Origin: an uncultured beta proteobacterium
GTDB lineage: Bacteria > Pseudomonadota > Gammaproteobacteria > Burkholderiales > Burkholderiaceae_C
DNA length: 55,772 bases
Assembly: GCA_903870065.1 (NCBI GenBank)
Contig: CAIQBN010000567.1
Span: 1 to 55,772, forward strand
Direction: 5' to 3'
The notes beneath the pieces were generated by a model. It had not been told where the DNA came from, searched no databases, and was given only the letters and a program-made list of their open reading frames with translations. The translations under genes and the position numbers were made by a program. Below are positions 36,929 to 49,002 of this stretch, piece after piece (position 1 is the first letter of the stretch; every line of letters begins with the position of its first letter).

Positions 36929-37420
36929 TCAAAAGAAGCAATCCGGGTAAATGAGGCGTGCTTGCTGCAGCGCCCGGTCGCCCATCGCAACCAGTTCGCG
37001 CACGGCGGATTGGGCGACTGGTGCTGACGCCAGTCCTGCTATTTCCTCAAGATGGCGGTTGGCCTGCAACATTTGCTGGAGGTCGCGGATGGTCATGTCC
37101 AGCAGCTCGAAGGCCAATTGGATCGCCATGGCGCGACTTCCCTCCTGCTCCCTTGGCAGCATCCCGTGAAGGTAGATGGTTCCTAGGCAAAGTGCGTAGA
37201 TGCCCTCATGTGCGATCAGATAGCGGCCAACCGTACTGAGTTCGGGTGTTTTTGCGTCTCGTAGTGAGACGATGGCATTGGACAGAAAGCGAAGGGCGGC
37301 AACTTCATCGAATCGCACTTTCTGGAGTTGCTGGCTCCACAGCAAAAGTTCGAGCTGGGTTGTCGGGCGCTGGAGTAGTGTCGTATTCATACCATTTGTC
37401 CTATTGAATCGATGGTTCAC
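36929..37420 (-). CDS. Hypothetical helical protein
   Basis: 163-aa ORF in otherwise uncoded interval; family not recognised. Met at aa 11 (MNTTLL) may be the true start. Confidence 0.5.
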   Translation of the reverse strand: MNHRFNRTNGMNTTLLQRPTTQLELLLWSQQLQKVRFDEVAALRFLSNAIVSLRDAKTPELSTVGRYLIAHEGIYALCLGTIYLHGMLPREQEGSRAMAIQLAFELLDMTIRDLQQMLQANRHLEEIAGLASAPVAQSAVRELVAMGDRALQQARLIYPDCFF

Positions 37421-37534
37421 TTAGGTTATCGGCATGTTTGACAAAAACTGGAGCAGTGTGATTCATTGGAGCCGGCCGAAGCTGGGAAAAGACACCCGCC
37501 TTACGATGTGCCGAGGTTGGCGGCACACATTTCT

Positions 37535-38650
37535 TTATCCCAGAAGTGCCTGGGCAAACTCCCGTGCGTGAAATGTTTCAAGTTCTTCAAGCTTTTCGCC
37601 GACGCCGATGAAATACACAGGCACTGGCCGTTCGCGTGCTATGGCTGCCAGCACGCCGCCTTTGGCGGTGCCATCGAGCTTGGTGATGATCAGTCCAGTG
37701 AGGGTCAGGGCATCGTCGAATGCACGCACTTGGGTCAAGGCGTTTTGACCAGTGTTGCCATCAATAACGAGCAAGACCTCATGGGGTGCCGAGGGCTCGG
37801 CCTTCTGGATGACACGTTTGATTTTCTTGAGTTCTTCCATCAAGTGCAGTTGTGTTGGCAGGCGTCCCGCTGTGTCGATCAAAACCACGTCCTTATTACG
37901 TGCCTTGCCCGCGCTGACTGCGTCAAAACTCACCGCCGCTGGGTCGCCGCCCTCCTGGCTGATGATATCTACCAGGTTGCGGTCAGCCCAGACACTGAGT
38001 TGTTCGCGTGCGGCTGCTCGAAAAGTGTCGGCGGCGGCCAGCAATACGCTGGCACCGTGCTCGGACAAATGCCGGGTGAGTTTGCCGATGGAAGTTGTCT
38101 TTCCGGCGCCGTTGACGCCCGCCACCATGATGACGGTTGGGTGGTGCTCACCAATTACAAGGGGCTTTTGCAGGGGCTGCAAAAGCTCGGTCAGGGTGGC
38201 GATCAGGATGTTCTTGAGAGCGATTGGATGTGTTACCCCGCTGTCTCGGACTTTGCGGCGCAGTTCGGTCAGCAAGAATTGCGTCGCTGGCACGCCAGCA
38301 TCCGCCATCAGCAAGGCATCTTCCAGACTTTCGTAGAGTGCCTCATCAATAACCGAGCCGCCGAAAACAGTTGAGATGCCACTGGCGGTCTTGCCCAGAC
38401 TGGCCTTGAGCTTATCGACCCACTTTTGCCGCTCTGGCGGTGAAGTCGCGGGGTCTGGAATATCGATCGGGATTACCAAGGCACTGCCAATGAGCGATGG
38501 TGCCCCACCCGGCGCAGCAGTAGGCATGGATTGGGTAAGGGGCGATGCCGGTGCAGATGGCAGCGGCGTGGCGGACGCGGTGGTCGGGGAAGGCTTGGGC
38601 TTCTTCTTGAAAAAACTGAACATAGGGGCTTGCAGTTGGAATTTCTCCAT
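37535..38650 (-). CDS. ftsY: Signal recognition particle receptor FtsY
   Basis: NG domain: GVNGAGKTTSIGKL, DTAGRLPTQLHLMEELKK, TKLDGTAKGG, PVYFIGVGEKLEELETF. Confidence 0.96.
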   Translation of the reverse strand: MEKFQLQAPMFSFFKKKPKPSPTTASATPLPSAPASPLTQSMPTAAPGGAPSLIGSALVIPIDIPDPATSPPERQKWVDKLKASLGKTASGISTVFGGSVIDEALYESLEDALLMADAGVPATQFLLTELRRKVRDSGVTHPIALKNILIATLTELLQPLQKPLVIGEHHPTVIMVAGVNGAGKTTSIGKLTRHLSEHGASVLLAAADTFRAAAREQLSVWADRNLVDIISQEGGDPAAVSFDAVSAGKARNKDVVLIDTAGRLPTQLHLMEELKKIKRVIQKAEPSAPHEVLLVIDGNTGQNALTQVRAFDDALTLTGLIITKLDGTAKGGVLAAIARERPVPVYFIGVGEKLEELETFHAREFAQALLG

Positions 38651-38834
38651 TCTATGAAACAGCCGCCTGCTTCCACCTTACGTCAGGTTGATGGTGTTTG
38701 AATCCAACCACCCGGCACCGGGCGGCCCGTAGCCACGTACGGATTGTTAACCTAGGGTAATCCCGACCGATTGTTGCCAACCATCGGTCCGATCAGGCAG
38801 CACAATTACCTATGCGATCAAAGCCATCCATTCA

Positions 38835-41165
38835 ATGATCCACATACTGGTAGTCAATGCAGCGGTCAGCCTGATCATGGGCTGCGCCTTGGTGCTGGTT
38901 TGGCGACGAGATCCTGCCCAATCGTTTACCCGATACATTGGCTGGGCCAATCTGGTTCAACTATTGGTTCCGGTGACCTATTTGGTCAAGTCGCAGGGCG
39001 GTCAGTTGCCCGACGCGACGGGTAATTTTGCATTAGCCGGAGTAGCGGCGGTGTATTCGACCCTTTTGTTGGTGGGTACTGCGCACCTTGCAAATCGTTC
39101 ATTGCAACGAAGGACAATTTGGATCACTTTGTCGCTACTGACAGCACTGAATTTGTCTGCAATCGGGTTTGGCGGGCCACGACTGGGGCAGGCCAGTATG
39201 GCAACCATTAACACGGTTTTGGGGCTGATATGCACTTACTGGCTTTGGAACGCACGGATCGAGCGTTTCCATTCTGAGAAATTAGTCGGCCCACTGTTGG
39301 TCGCACTGGGCCTGATCCAGTACATCTTTGTGGTTTATGAAGATGCAGGCGCCGCCCTGCTAGCCACTGTCGGCGCACTGCTGCGATTAACGCTTGGACT
39401 GGTCTTGTTGTATGCAGCGCTGGATCGGGGTGCGGCTGCAACCCTCAAATTGCAGCGCCGCTTCGAGCGCCTCACCGAACGCTCGCGCCAGGGAATCATG
39501 ATCAGCTTGGGTGACCGCAGCATTGTTTATGCCAATCCTGCCTGTCTTGAACTCTACGGCGTTGACACGTTGGAGCAGTTGCAAGTGGCAACCGTCGCCC
39601 GCACGATTCCCAGGGAAGAGCGTGTCAAGGTGGGGCGCATTTTGAGTGAAATTCAGCATGGGCAGGAAGACGATGCGTCTTACGAGGCACTGCGCCATCG
39701 TGCGGACGGGAAGCCAATGTGGCTGCGGTTTCACTATTTCCGTGCGGAGTGGGATGGGGCACCCGCGGTACAGGTATTGATTTCGGATCAAACTGACCAG
39801 CACCGTGCCAGCGAGGCGCTCATTTATCAGGCACTGCATGACGATTTGACTGGACTGCCCAATCGTGCAGCCATGCTTCAAAGCCTGCGAAAACGCTGTG
39901 AGTCAGCCGTTAATCCTGTGCGTTTCGTGCTGATCTTGATGAATATTGATCGCTTCAAGTTGTTCAACGAAGCGCACGGCCCGTCCATGGGGGATGAAGT
40001 CTTGAAGGTGATGGGGGAGGCGCTACGTACGGCAATGAATGGTGACTGTGAGGTGATGCGGTTGGCTGGCGATGAGTTTGCACTGCTTTCCGGGGCAGAT
40101 GGAAGCGGCGATATGGCCGTCGAAATTGTCAAGCGCGTGCGCAATTTGCTAGCCAAACCATTGCCCATATCCGGGCAGGAGTTTTTTTTGGATGTGTCCT
40201 TGGGTATTGCCCTGTATCCCAGCAGCGCGCGTGATGCGGAATCATTGTTGCGGGCCGCCAACGCGGCGATGCACGTGGCAAAACGTACACCGGGAACCTC
40301 GTATCGTTTGGCTGAAAAGGCATTTGAACGCGGGTCGAGCAATGCCCTTGAGCAAGAGCAGGCCTTGCGGGCCGGCTTGGAGCGAAGAGAGTTTCAGCTC
40401 GTGTACCAGCCCAAGATCGACGCCCAAACCGGGCAGTTGACCAGTCTGGAGGCCTTGGCCAGATGGCAGCGTCCGGAGGTCGGGCAGGTTAATCCGGTCG
40501 AGTTTATCGCTGCCGCAGAGCGCACCGGTCTGATCGGTGCATTGGGTACCGCGTTGTTGATTCAGGCCTGTCAGCAGATTGCAGTCTGGTTGAAGGAGTT
40601 TGGGATGTGTGTTCCGGTGGCGGTGAATGTCTCGCCATTGCAGCTGTTGGACCCCCGCTTTCCCAATTTGGTGGCGCAGACCTTGCAAAACTGTGGCATT
40701 TCGGCGCAATGGCTAACTTTGGAAATTACCGAGAGCTCGGCGGTGCAAAATTTGGAACAGACCACCTTGCAAATTGAACAGTTGCGCATCATGGGTGTGC
40801 ATGTTGCGATGGATGATTTCGGCACAGGATTCTCATCGTTGAATATGCTGCGCAGTTTGCGCTTGCATACGGTAAAAATAGATCGGGGACTGATTGACCC
40901 TTTGCCCTCTGCGGACGCGGTCGCTGTCGTGCGGGCCATTTGCCAATTGGCTGAAGCCTTGCACTTGCATGTCGTGGCTGAGGGCGTGGAAACGGCGTCG
41001 CAGGCGGGTGCAGCGCGTGCCGCAGGATGCGGGGAGTTGCAGGGATATTTGTATTCCAAACCGCTAGTGCCATCAGAGGTGGGGCCATGGCTTGAGCGCT
41101 TGGCAACACGCTACTCCGACGAAGACATGGAAAGTGCGACCGAGTCCGTTAAGCTCGGGGAATGA
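38835..41165 (+). CDS. Membrane PAS-GGDEF-EAL protein
   Basis: Multi-TM N-terminus, PAS, degenerate LAGDEF, EAL domain SLEALARW and AMDDFGTGFSSL. Confidence 0.93.
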   Translation: MIHILVVNAAVSLIMGCALVLVWRRDPAQSFTRYIGWANLVQLLVPVTYLVKSQGGQLPDATGNFALAGVAAVYSTLLLVGTAHLANRSLQRRTIWITLSLLTALNLSAIGFGGPRLGQASMATINTVLGLICTYWLWNARIERFHSEKLVGPLLVALGLIQYIFVVYEDAGAALLATVGALLRLTLGLVLLYAALDRGAAATLKLQRRFERLTERSRQGIMISLGDRSIVYANPACLELYGVDTLEQLQVATVARTIPREERVKVGRILSEIQHGQEDDASYEALRHRADGKPMWLRFHYFRAEWDGAPAVQVLISDQTDQHRASEALIYQALHDDLTGLPNRAAMLQSLRKRCESAVNPVRFVLILMNIDRFKLFNEAHGPSMGDEVLKVMGEALRTAMNGDCEVMRLAGDEFALLSGADGSGDMAVEIVKRVRNLLAKPLPISGQEFFLDVSLGIALYPSSARDAESLLRAANAAMHVAKRTPGTSYRLAEKAFERGSSNALEQEQALRAGLERREFQLVYQPKIDAQTGQLTSLEALARWQRPEVGQVNPVEFIAAAERTGLIGALGTALLIQACQQIAVWLKEFGMCVPVAVNVSPLQLLDPRFPNLVAQTLQNCGISAQWLTLEITESSAVQNLEQTTLQIEQLRIMGVHVAMDDFGTGFSSLNMLRSLRLHTVKIDRGLIDPLPSADAVAVVRAICQLAEALHLHVVAEGVETASQAGAARAAGCGELQGYLYSKPLVPSEVGPWLERLATRYSDEDMESATESVKLGE

Positions 41166-41839
41166 ATAAATCCAGTAAACCGTCTTCCAGTCTGGCCACT
41201 GGCAAAGCCAAGGCAGTGGGCAAAGCTGCCCGATTGCCTGTACACAAACGTCAACCTGGCGAGGTGCGCTTGATTGGCGGGCAGTGGAAGCGCATCAAAC
41301 TCAAGGTAGCCGACAGACCCGGGCTGCGGCCGACGCCTGACCGGGTGCGGGAGACTCTTTTCAACTGGCTAGGGCAGGACATGACGGGATTGCGCTGCGT
41401 TGATGCCTTTGCTGGAACTGGCGCACTAGGATTTGAAGCTGCATCCCGAGGCGCGGCGCAGGTATTGTTGGTAGAGCAGGATAGTGTTTTGGTCGCCCAA
41501 TTGCAGCGGGTGCTGATTCAGTTGCAGGCGCTGGAGTTACCACAACCGCTGTTGAATCAGAAATTACTGGTCGAACGGGGCGAGGGGGTCGCGGCCTTGC
41601 GCGCGTTGCCACCCGCTAGTCAGGATGTGATCTTTCTTGACCCTCCTTTTGATGGCGATTTTTACGCATCAGCCTTGCAGGCGGCCGCGCGCGCGCTTGC
41701 ATCAAGTGGATTCATTTATCTTGAAGCACCTAAGTCCTGGGATGCCGAGCAGCTTGAAGCCGTGGGTTTGGTGCTGCATCGCCACCTCAAGGCGGGCGCT
41801 GTTCATGCCCACGTCTTGCGCGCTGTTTCGTCCGTTTAA
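41162..41839 (+). CDS. rsmD: 16S rRNA (guanine966-N2)-methyltransferase RsmD
   Basis: RVRETLFNWLGQDMTGLRCVDAFAGTGALGFEAASRGA; DPPF motif; start overlaps previous stop (ATGA). Confidence 0.94.
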   Translation: MNKSSKPSSSLATGKAKAVGKAARLPVHKRQPGEVRLIGGQWKRIKLKVADRPGLRPTPDRVRETLFNWLGQDMTGLRCVDAFAGTGALGFEAASRGAAQVLLVEQDSVLVAQLQRVLIQLQALELPQPLLNQKLLVERGEGVAALRALPPASQDVIFLDPPFDGDFYASALQAAARALASSGFIYLEAPKSWDAEQLEAVGLVLHRHLKAGAVHAHVLRAVSSV

Positions 41840-41889
41840 TGCCACTGCATAATTGATTTCTATCAAGCCCCATAACCACGAAGCCCGCC

Positions 41890-42381
41890 ATGCCAAAGAC
41901 CGTCATTGCCGTATACCCTGGGACGTTCGACCCAATTACCTTGGGGCATCAGGACCTGATTCGCCGTGCGTCTGGCCTGTTTGGCGAACTCATTGTGGCG
42001 GTGGCAGCAGCCCACCATAAAAAGACCTTGTTCAGCCTTGATGAGAGATTGGCAACCGTGCGAGAGGTCGTCAGCGCATATGGCAATGTGCGCGTGGAGT
42101 CATTTACCGGGTTGGTGAGAGACTTTGCTCTCCTGAATGATGCCCAGGTAATGCTCCGAGGTGTTCGATCCCTGACCGACTTTGACTTTGAAAGTCAGCT
42201 TGCCGGCATGAATCGCGCGCTTGCTCCCAATATTGACACCGTGTTTCTCACGCCGGATTCCCGGTATCAGCACATATCGAGCACTCTGGTGCGCGAAATA
42301 GCCACGCTCAAGGGCGACGTGTCGCAATTTGTCGCGCCGTCAGTGAACACGCGGTTACTGCAAAAACTGAAAGCCATGTAG
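41890..42381 (+). CDS. coaD: Phosphopantetheine adenylyltransferase
   Basis: AVYPGTFDPITLGHQDLIRRA; ISSTLVREIATLKGDVSQFV. Confidence 0.97.
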   Translation: MPKTVIAVYPGTFDPITLGHQDLIRRASGLFGELIVAVAAAHHKKTLFSLDERLATVREVVSAYGNVRVESFTGLVRDFALLNDAQVMLRGVRSLTDFDFESQLAGMNRALAPNIDTVFLTPDSRYQHISSTLVREIATLKGDVSQFVAPSVNTRLLQKLKAM

Positions 42382-42431
42382 GCTCTTGCGTGTTAGGTCT
42401 ATTGTTCAGAATAAATTGAGTCAGGAATGCC

Positions 42432-42866
42432 ATGAAAATTTTGTTGCCAGTCGATGGTTCTGAGTTGTCGCTGGAGGCGGTGCGCTTTGCCATTCGTATG
42501 AGTCAGGCAGGAATGCGAACCGAAGCGGTGCTGGCCAATGTGCAAGAGCCCGCAACTCTTTATGAAGTGTTGGTGGTGCATGACCCCGAGTTGATTAATC
42601 AGGCCAGCGCGGATGCGGGATTGCATGCCTTGTTACCTGCGCAGGCCTTGCTGGATGCTGCGGGTGTGGAATATGAATGTGAAGTTGCCAAGGGCGACCC
42701 AGCACACACGATTGTGGAGATGTCCGAGCGTTTTGAATGTGACTTGATTGTGATGGGTGCGCGTGGAAATAGCACCCTGCGCAGCGCCATGTTGGGGTCG
42801 GTGTCCAACGAAGTGCTGCATGCCAGCGCAATGCCCGTAGTGATCGTCAAGCCCAGTGAAGTTTGA
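42432..42866 (+). CDS. Universal stress protein
   Basis: MKILLPVDGSELS...DLIVMGARGNSTLRSAMLGSVSNEVLHASAMPVVIVK. Confidence 0.93.
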   Translation: MKILLPVDGSELSLEAVRFAIRMSQAGMRTEAVLANVQEPATLYEVLVVHDPELINQASADAGLHALLPAQALLDAAGVEYECEVAKGDPAHTIVEMSERFECDLIVMGARGNSTLRSAMLGSVSNEVLHASAMPVVIVKPSEV

Positions 42867-44461
<1,595 letters not shown>

Positions 44462-44515
44462 GCCGTCGTCACGAATTAGATTCCTTCAGTGAGCGTGCCC
44501 ATCTGGTTACCGAAA

Positions 44516-44893
44516 CTAACGGGCAGCGCTTGCATGGGGGCGCGGTTTTGTCGAAATCCGCCGCATTCTTAAGAGATGTGGCTCGGCAGGCTGGGCTCTT
44601 ACCTCAGGAGGAACTCGCTTGGTAGACTTTTTGAGGTCGGCTTCCTGCTGCGCCTGGGCTTGTAAACGCGTTTGCTCCATTGCCTTGGCCGTTGCCACCT
44701 CCTTGCGAATTAAGGCATCAGAGTCGGCCTTTTGAGCCTTGGTACGTGAATCCTGGGCATCGATCAGTACTCCATCAACACAGGGAGTTTGACTGTAGCT
44801 GTTGCCACATCGGTATACATTTTGCCCGCTAGCCCTCGTAGTTGCTACGTTAAAAGCTATAAATATAATAGCAAAAATAGTTGGGTACTTCAT
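44516..44893 (-). CDS. DUF4124-like exported protein
   Basis: Signal-like [41 protein letters not shown]; start overlaps pth stop (ATGA). Confidence 0.75.
   Translation of the reverse strand: MKYPTIFAIIFIAFNVATTRASGQNVYRCGNSYSQTPCVDGVLIDAQDSRTKAQKADSDALIRKEVATAKAMEQTRLQAQAQQEADLKKSTKRVPPEVRAQPAEPHLLRMRRISTKPRPHASAAR
44829..44874 (-). repeat. Dispersed 46-bp element, copy C (encodes signal region of the DUF4124-like protein)
   Basis: Reverse complement TTGCTATTATATTTATAGCTTTTAACGTAGCAACTACGAGGGCTAG; 33/46 to copy A. Confidence 0.75.
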
Positions 44894-45543
44894 ATGGACT
44901 CCTGGGGGCGCGAATGAACGACGGTTGGCGGTGCCGCTCCTGGCGCTGGCGCGGCAGTATGCGCTCGAGGTGGTTTGCTGGTGTGCACCAAAAGGGTTGC
45001 CTTATCCATATCACCAGCCAGAAAAGCAGGGACTGCCTTCAAGCACCGGTCAATACATTGGTCTATAGCAATGCGTTGATCCAACATGGGCTTTTTGAGT
45101 ACCCAGTTGACCACCTCGGATTTGTTGCCGGGGTGGCCGATACCCAGCCGCAGACGCCAGTAGTCGCCGCTACCCAGTTGGGCATGAATGTCGCGTAGGC
45201 CATTGTGCCCCGCATGACTGCCACCGAATTTCAACTTCACTTGGCCCGGGGGCAGGTCGAGTTCATCATGCGCTACCAATATGTCATGCGGTGCAATTTT
45301 GAAAAATCGCGCTAGCGATGCGACCGACTTACCTGAAAGATTCATGAACGTTTGGGGCTGCAAAAGCCAGATCGCGTTTCCATGAAGGGTTACACGCGCC
45401 AACAAGCCATGGTGAGCCTTCTCGAAATGGAGTGCGGTTTGCAACTCTTTGGCCACGGCATCGATCCACCAAAAACCTGCGTTGTGGCGGGTGGCTTCAT
45501 ATTCAGCGCCAGGGTTGCCCAGGCCGACAAATAGTTTGATCAT
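44890..45543 (-). CDS. pth: Peptidyl-tRNA hydrolase
   Basis: [65 protein letters not shown]. Confidence 0.96.
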   Translation of the reverse strand: MIKLFVGLGNPGAEYEATRHNAGFWWIDAVAKELQTALHFEKAHHGLLARVTLHGNAIWLLQPQTFMNLSGKSVASLARFFKIAPHDILVAHDELDLPPGQVKLKFGGSHAGHNGLRDIHAQLGSGDYWRLRLGIGHPGNKSEVVNWVLKKPMLDQRIAIDQCIDRCLKAVPAFLAGDMDKATLLVHTSKPPRAHTAAPAPGAAPPTVVHSRPQESI

Positions 45544-45604
45544 CGATGAAGGTTGGTGTGGGGTTGCGTGTGATGGTAGGTCAAATTGATGGCCTTTCCA
45601 AACG

Positions 45605-45632
45605 ACTACGGCCCACCGAGGTGGGCCGTAGT
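45605..45632 (-). terminator. Strong hairpin downstream of rplY
   Basis: Perfect 12-bp stem ACTACGGCCCAC / GTGGGCCGTAGT with 4-nt loop; no clear T tract on either side. Confidence 0.5.
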
Positions 45633-45661
45633 TTGGCTGATAAAGCTAAGTTCTTACAAAT

Positions 45662-46342
45662 TTATTTCTTGGCTGCAGGTGCTTTGGCTGCGGGGGCCTT
45701 GGCTGCTGGAGCGGCTTTTCCGCCCTTGCCTGCCGGTGCTGGGGCAGCTGCTGCATCTGCAGCAGCTTCAGCCGAGGCTTCAGCTGCCGATGTCACCACG
45801 GACACAACAACCGGATTTTCCTTGCCGCGAACGACCGCTTTCACGCCATTTGGCAACTTGATGTCACTCAAATGCAGCGAAGTGCCTTTCTTGAGGCCGC
45901 TGAGATCCACAGCGACAAATTCAGGCAGATCGGCTGGCAAGCAGGAAATGTCGATTTCATTGAGCACGTGCGTGATCAGGCAATGGTCAATCTTGAACGC
46001 GGGGGACTCTTCCTGTCCGTTGAAGTGCATCGGCACCTTCATGTGCAACTTCGTAGTTGCGTCCACGCGTTGGAAGTCAATGTGCAGAATCAATTGCTTA
46101 TAGGGGTGCATTTGCACATTACGCAGCAGCACTTTGCTCTCTGCACCGGCCAGTTCCATGTCCAGAATGGATGCGTGAAAGGCTTCCTTTTTGATGGCAT
46201 GCCACAGCGCATTGTGGTCGAGTTCAACTAGCAATGGTTCACCGGTTCCACCGTAGACGATACCGGGTGTGCGACCCGAATTGCGGAGACGGCGGCTCGC
46301 ACCCGTACCCTGCTTGGCGCGCTCAAAAGCGACAAATTTCAT
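45662..46342 (-). CDS. rplY: 50S ribosomal protein L25 (Ctc form)
   Basis: [45 protein letters not shown]; Ala/Lys/Pro-rich tail. Confidence 0.94.
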   Translation of the reverse strand: MKFVAFERAKQGTGASRRLRNSGRTPGIVYGGTGEPLLVELDHNALWHAIKKEAFHASILDMELAGAESKVLLRNVQMHPYKQLILHIDFQRVDATTKLHMKVPMHFNGQEESPAFKIDHCLITHVLNEIDISCLPADLPEFVAVDLSGLKKGTSLHLSDIKLPNGVKAVVRGKENPVVVSVVTSAAEASAEAAADAAAAPAPAGKGGKAAPAAKAPAAKAPAAKK

Positions 46343-46448
46343 AACTTACTCCTGAAGGAGTCCACCGCGACCAGTGTGACTCCGGTTTAAAAAAACGCCA
46401 GTTGACTGCAGGATGCAGCGGCGTCTGCTTTTTGTTCCGTTCAGTTGC

Positions 46449-47426
46449 CTAAAACAGGTTTTCCTGATCCGAAAACAAACTCATGACCGACTCTCCTTTT
46501 GCGATGCGCTGGATCGTTTCAGCAATCAAAGGAGCAACAGAGAGTTGGCGAATTTTTTGGCACCGTCTGGCGGCTTCACTTAATGGAATCGTATTGGTCA
46601 CCACAACTTCATCAAGTGCGCCACCATTGGCGATACGCTCGATTGCAGGGCCGGAAAAAATTGGGTGCGTGCAGTAGGCGTACACCTGTTTGGCGCCACG
46701 AGCCTTTAGCACTTCGGCCGCCTTCACCAAAGTGCCGGCCGTGTCGATCATGTCATCCATGATGACGCAATTGCGGCCATCGATTTCACCAATGACATGC
46801 ATCACTTCACTGACGTTGGCTTTTGGGCGGCGCTTGTCAATAATGGCCAGATCACAACCCAGCTGTTTGGCCAGTGCGCGTGCGCGAACCACGCCGCCGA
46901 CGTCGGGTGAGACCACAATCAGGTCTTCGTAATTCTTCTGGCGCAAATCCCCCAAAAGCACTGGCGAGGCGTAAATATTATCGACCGGTATGTCAAAGAA
47001 TCCCTGGATCTGATCAGCATGAAGATCCATCGTCAGCACCCGTGCAACGCCGACAGCCTGCAACATATTTGCAACGACCTTGGCCGTGATTGGCACGCGA
47101 GTGGAGCGCGGGCGGCGGTCTTGTCGTGCGTAGCCGAAGTATGGGATCACTGCGCTGATCCGCTCGGCGGATGCCCGCTTGAGTGCATCCACCATGATGA
47201 GCAATTCCATCAGGTTGTCGTTGGTTGGCGCGCATGTACTTTGCACCACAAATACGTCCCGGGCGCGCACATTTTGGTTGATCTCTACGGTGACTTCACC
47301 GTCAGAAAATCGGCCAACGGTTGCAGCGCCCAACGAAATGCCCAAGTGGTCTGCAATATCGGCGGCCATGCCAGGGTTGGCATTGCCAGTAAAGACCATG
47401 AAGTCTGGGGGGGGTGAAGCCTGCAT
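46449..47426 (-). CDS. prs: Ribose-phosphate pyrophosphokinase
   Basis: [41 protein letters not shown]; the longer ORF runs into the tRNA, so start set at [12 protein letters not shown]. Confidence 0.95.
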   Translation of the reverse strand: MQASPPPDFMVFTGNANPGMAADIADHLGISLGAATVGRFSDGEVTVEINQNVRARDVFVVQSTCAPTNDNLMELLIMVDALKRASAERISAVIPYFGYARQDRRPRSTRVPITAKVVANMLQAVGVARVLTMDLHADQIQGFFDIPVDNIYASPVLLGDLRQKNYEDLIVVSPDVGGVVRARALAKQLGCDLAIIDKRRPKANVSEVMHVIGEIDGRNCVIMDDMIDTAGTLVKAAEVLKARGAKQVYAYCTHPIFSGPAIERIANGGALDEVVVTNTIPLSEAARRCQKIRQLSVAPLIAETIQRIAKGESVMSLFSDQENLF

Positions 47427-47503
47427 GCGGGTTCCAGCGATTAGAGAAGATTTATGTCTGTTCGTTGCGCGTGCGGTGCCCGGACCAGCCCGGACAACAG
47501 TTT

Positions 47504-47580
47504 TGGCAGGGGAGGAAGGATTCGAACCTTCGCATGCTGGAATCAAAATCCAGTGCCTTAACCAACTTGGCGACTCCCCT
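47504..47580 (-). tRNA. tRNA-Gln (TTG)
   Basis: Cloverleaf: AGGGGAG acceptor pairing CTCCCCT, CTGGA-TTTTGAT-TCCAG anticodon arm, GGTTCGAATCC T arm, encoded CCA. Confidence 0.92.
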
Positions 47581-47619
47581 ACACAGGTAGGCAGCTAACC
47601 GCTGCCAACCGCTAAACCG

Positions 47620-48480
47620 TCATTTTCCATCGCTAGTTGCCCATCCCAACAAGGGGTGAACATCCAAGTTGCTGCACAACCTGACTTGCAGAGCGCTTGG
47701 CGCGCTACTGATATCAATGTCATGCAGCAGTTGCGCAAAAACAGCACTCCCAGAGCCTGTCATCCTGCCGCTGAGCCCCTGTGACTTCAGCCAATCGAGG
47801 GCTTGAGTAATGCCGGGGCACAGCTTCTGTGCAACTGCTTGCAGATCGTTCTGGCCGTAACTAAAAGCATTGCCAAATGCATCTGCAGCGAAGCCTGAAA
47901 TTATAGCAGTTTTGGAGTCGCGCTTTAGGTCCGGGTCAGAAAAAATGCGTTGCGTTTCCAATCCTGCCTGGGGCTTGGCGACGACAAATTTGGCGGCCGG
48001 CAAGTCCAGCGGCGTTATATCTTCACCGATCCCCTCAACCCAGGCATTTCGCCCGCGCAGAAAAAAGGGCACATCGGCGCCCAACTCCAGACCGATTTGC
48101 TCCAAACTGTTGAGCGGAAGCTTCAGATTCCAAAGCTGGTTCAATGCCAGCAGAGTCGATGCCGCATCCGATGAGCCACCGCCCATGCCGGCCTGCGCCG
48201 GTATCGACTTCGATATTGCAATGTGTGTACCCAGTTTGCAGTGGGTTGCCTGTTGCAATGTCCGTGCAGCGCGTATGACCAGATCGTCAGCCGGCAACTC
48301 CCAGGTGAGGTCCTCGCGCGTGATTTGTCCGTCCAGCCGCACATCGAAATGCAAGATGTCACACCAGTCAATGAGCATAAAGACCGATTGGAGTAAGTGG
48401 TACCCGTCAGGACGGCGACCCGTAATGTGGAGGAACAGGTTAAGTTTTGCGGGGGCGGGTATGTCGTAGAGCGACTGCAT
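47620..48480 (-). CDS. ispE: 4-diphosphocytidyl-2-C-methyl-D-erythritol kinase
   Basis: PAPAKLNLFLHITGRRPDGYHLLQSVF; PAQAGMGGGSSDAASTLLALNQLW. Confidence 0.95.
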   Translation of the reverse strand: MQSLYDIPAPAKLNLFLHITGRRPDGYHLLQSVFMLIDWCDILHFDVRLDGQITREDLTWELPADDLVIRAARTLQQATHCKLGTHIAISKSIPAQAGMGGGSSDAASTLLALNQLWNLKLPLNSLEQIGLELGADVPFFLRGRNAWVEGIGEDITPLDLPAAKFVVAKPQAGLETQRIFSDPDLKRDSKTAIISGFAADAFGNAFSYGQNDLQAVAQKLCPGITQALDWLKSQGLSGRMTGSGSAVFAQLLHDIDISSAPSALQVRLCSNLDVHPLLGWATSDGK

Positions 48481-48500
48481 ACGGCTATTGTCCGGACAGT

Positions 48501-48998
48501 TTATTGATCCAAAATGATCTTGAGTTCTACTGGCGGCTCGGGCGAGTGCCTGAACGCGCGCAGTCGCCCTTTTGCGATGTCATCCAACTCGACTTGCCAG
48601 CCTGGCGTATTCGGGCTCTCCCCCCTTAACCAGCCAAACAGGCTGGCAATGGGTATGACTGAGCCAGTCGCGTGGCGAGTGAGGGCGTCGATCGAGGTGA
48701 ATTGTTGTTCCTCGCCAGCGCTTGCCATCGTTGCGCCATTGGCATTCCATTGGAGGCGTGCGGCAGTGCTCCCCAAGGGGGTGAGGAGCGAAAGTTTGCC
48801 CGCTTGGGCATCGCCTTCAAGATCAAAGTTCGTTGAGAATGCTTGCGCAGGGTCAGACTGAATTTTTAACTGCATACGTCCTTGCCAGCGCAACTCTTGT
48901 TGATTAAATGGTGCTCTAGCCCCCGTATCAATTGCACAACCAGCTATAAAAAATATAGCAATTGCCATCCAACACAAACGCATGCCAATGCGCAACAT
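48501..48998 (-). CDS. lolB: Outer-membrane lipoprotein LolB
   Basis: Lipobox FFIAGC; RWQGRMQLKI; position beside ispE and a TPR gene as in many betaproteobacteria. Alternative starts 49016 or 48983. Confidence 0.88.
   Translation of the reverse strand: MLRIGMRLCWMAIAIFFIAGCAIDTGARAPFNQQELRWQGRMQLKIQSDPAQAFSTNFDLEGDAQAGKLSLLTPLGSTAARLQWNANGATMASAGEEQQFTSIDALTRHATGSVIPIASLFGWLRGESPNTPGWQVELDDIAKGRLRAFRHSPEPPVELKIILDQ
48916..48961 (-). repeat. Dispersed 46-bp element, copy D (encodes LolB signal/lipobox)
   Basis: Reverse complement TTGCTATATTTTTTATAGCTGGTTGTGCAATTGATACGGGGGCTAG; 31/46 to copy C without gaps. Confidence 0.7.
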
Positions 48999-49002
48999 GG
49001 AC

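Noticed and set aside
37466-38374. 302-aa + ORF opposite ftsY
   Set aside because: Antisense to a clear FtsY; not credible as a gene.
45662-45800. Ala/Lys/Pro-rich tail of L25 as an unusual extension
   Set aside because: Disordered alanine-rich tails are common in Ctc-type L25 of betaproteobacteria.
47880-47920. Possible further copy of the 46-bp element in ispE (GCTATAATTTCAGGC)
   Set aside because: Only about 14 bp resemble copy B and the rest does not align; could be chance in a variable loop. Worth including in a whole-genome scan but not claimed.
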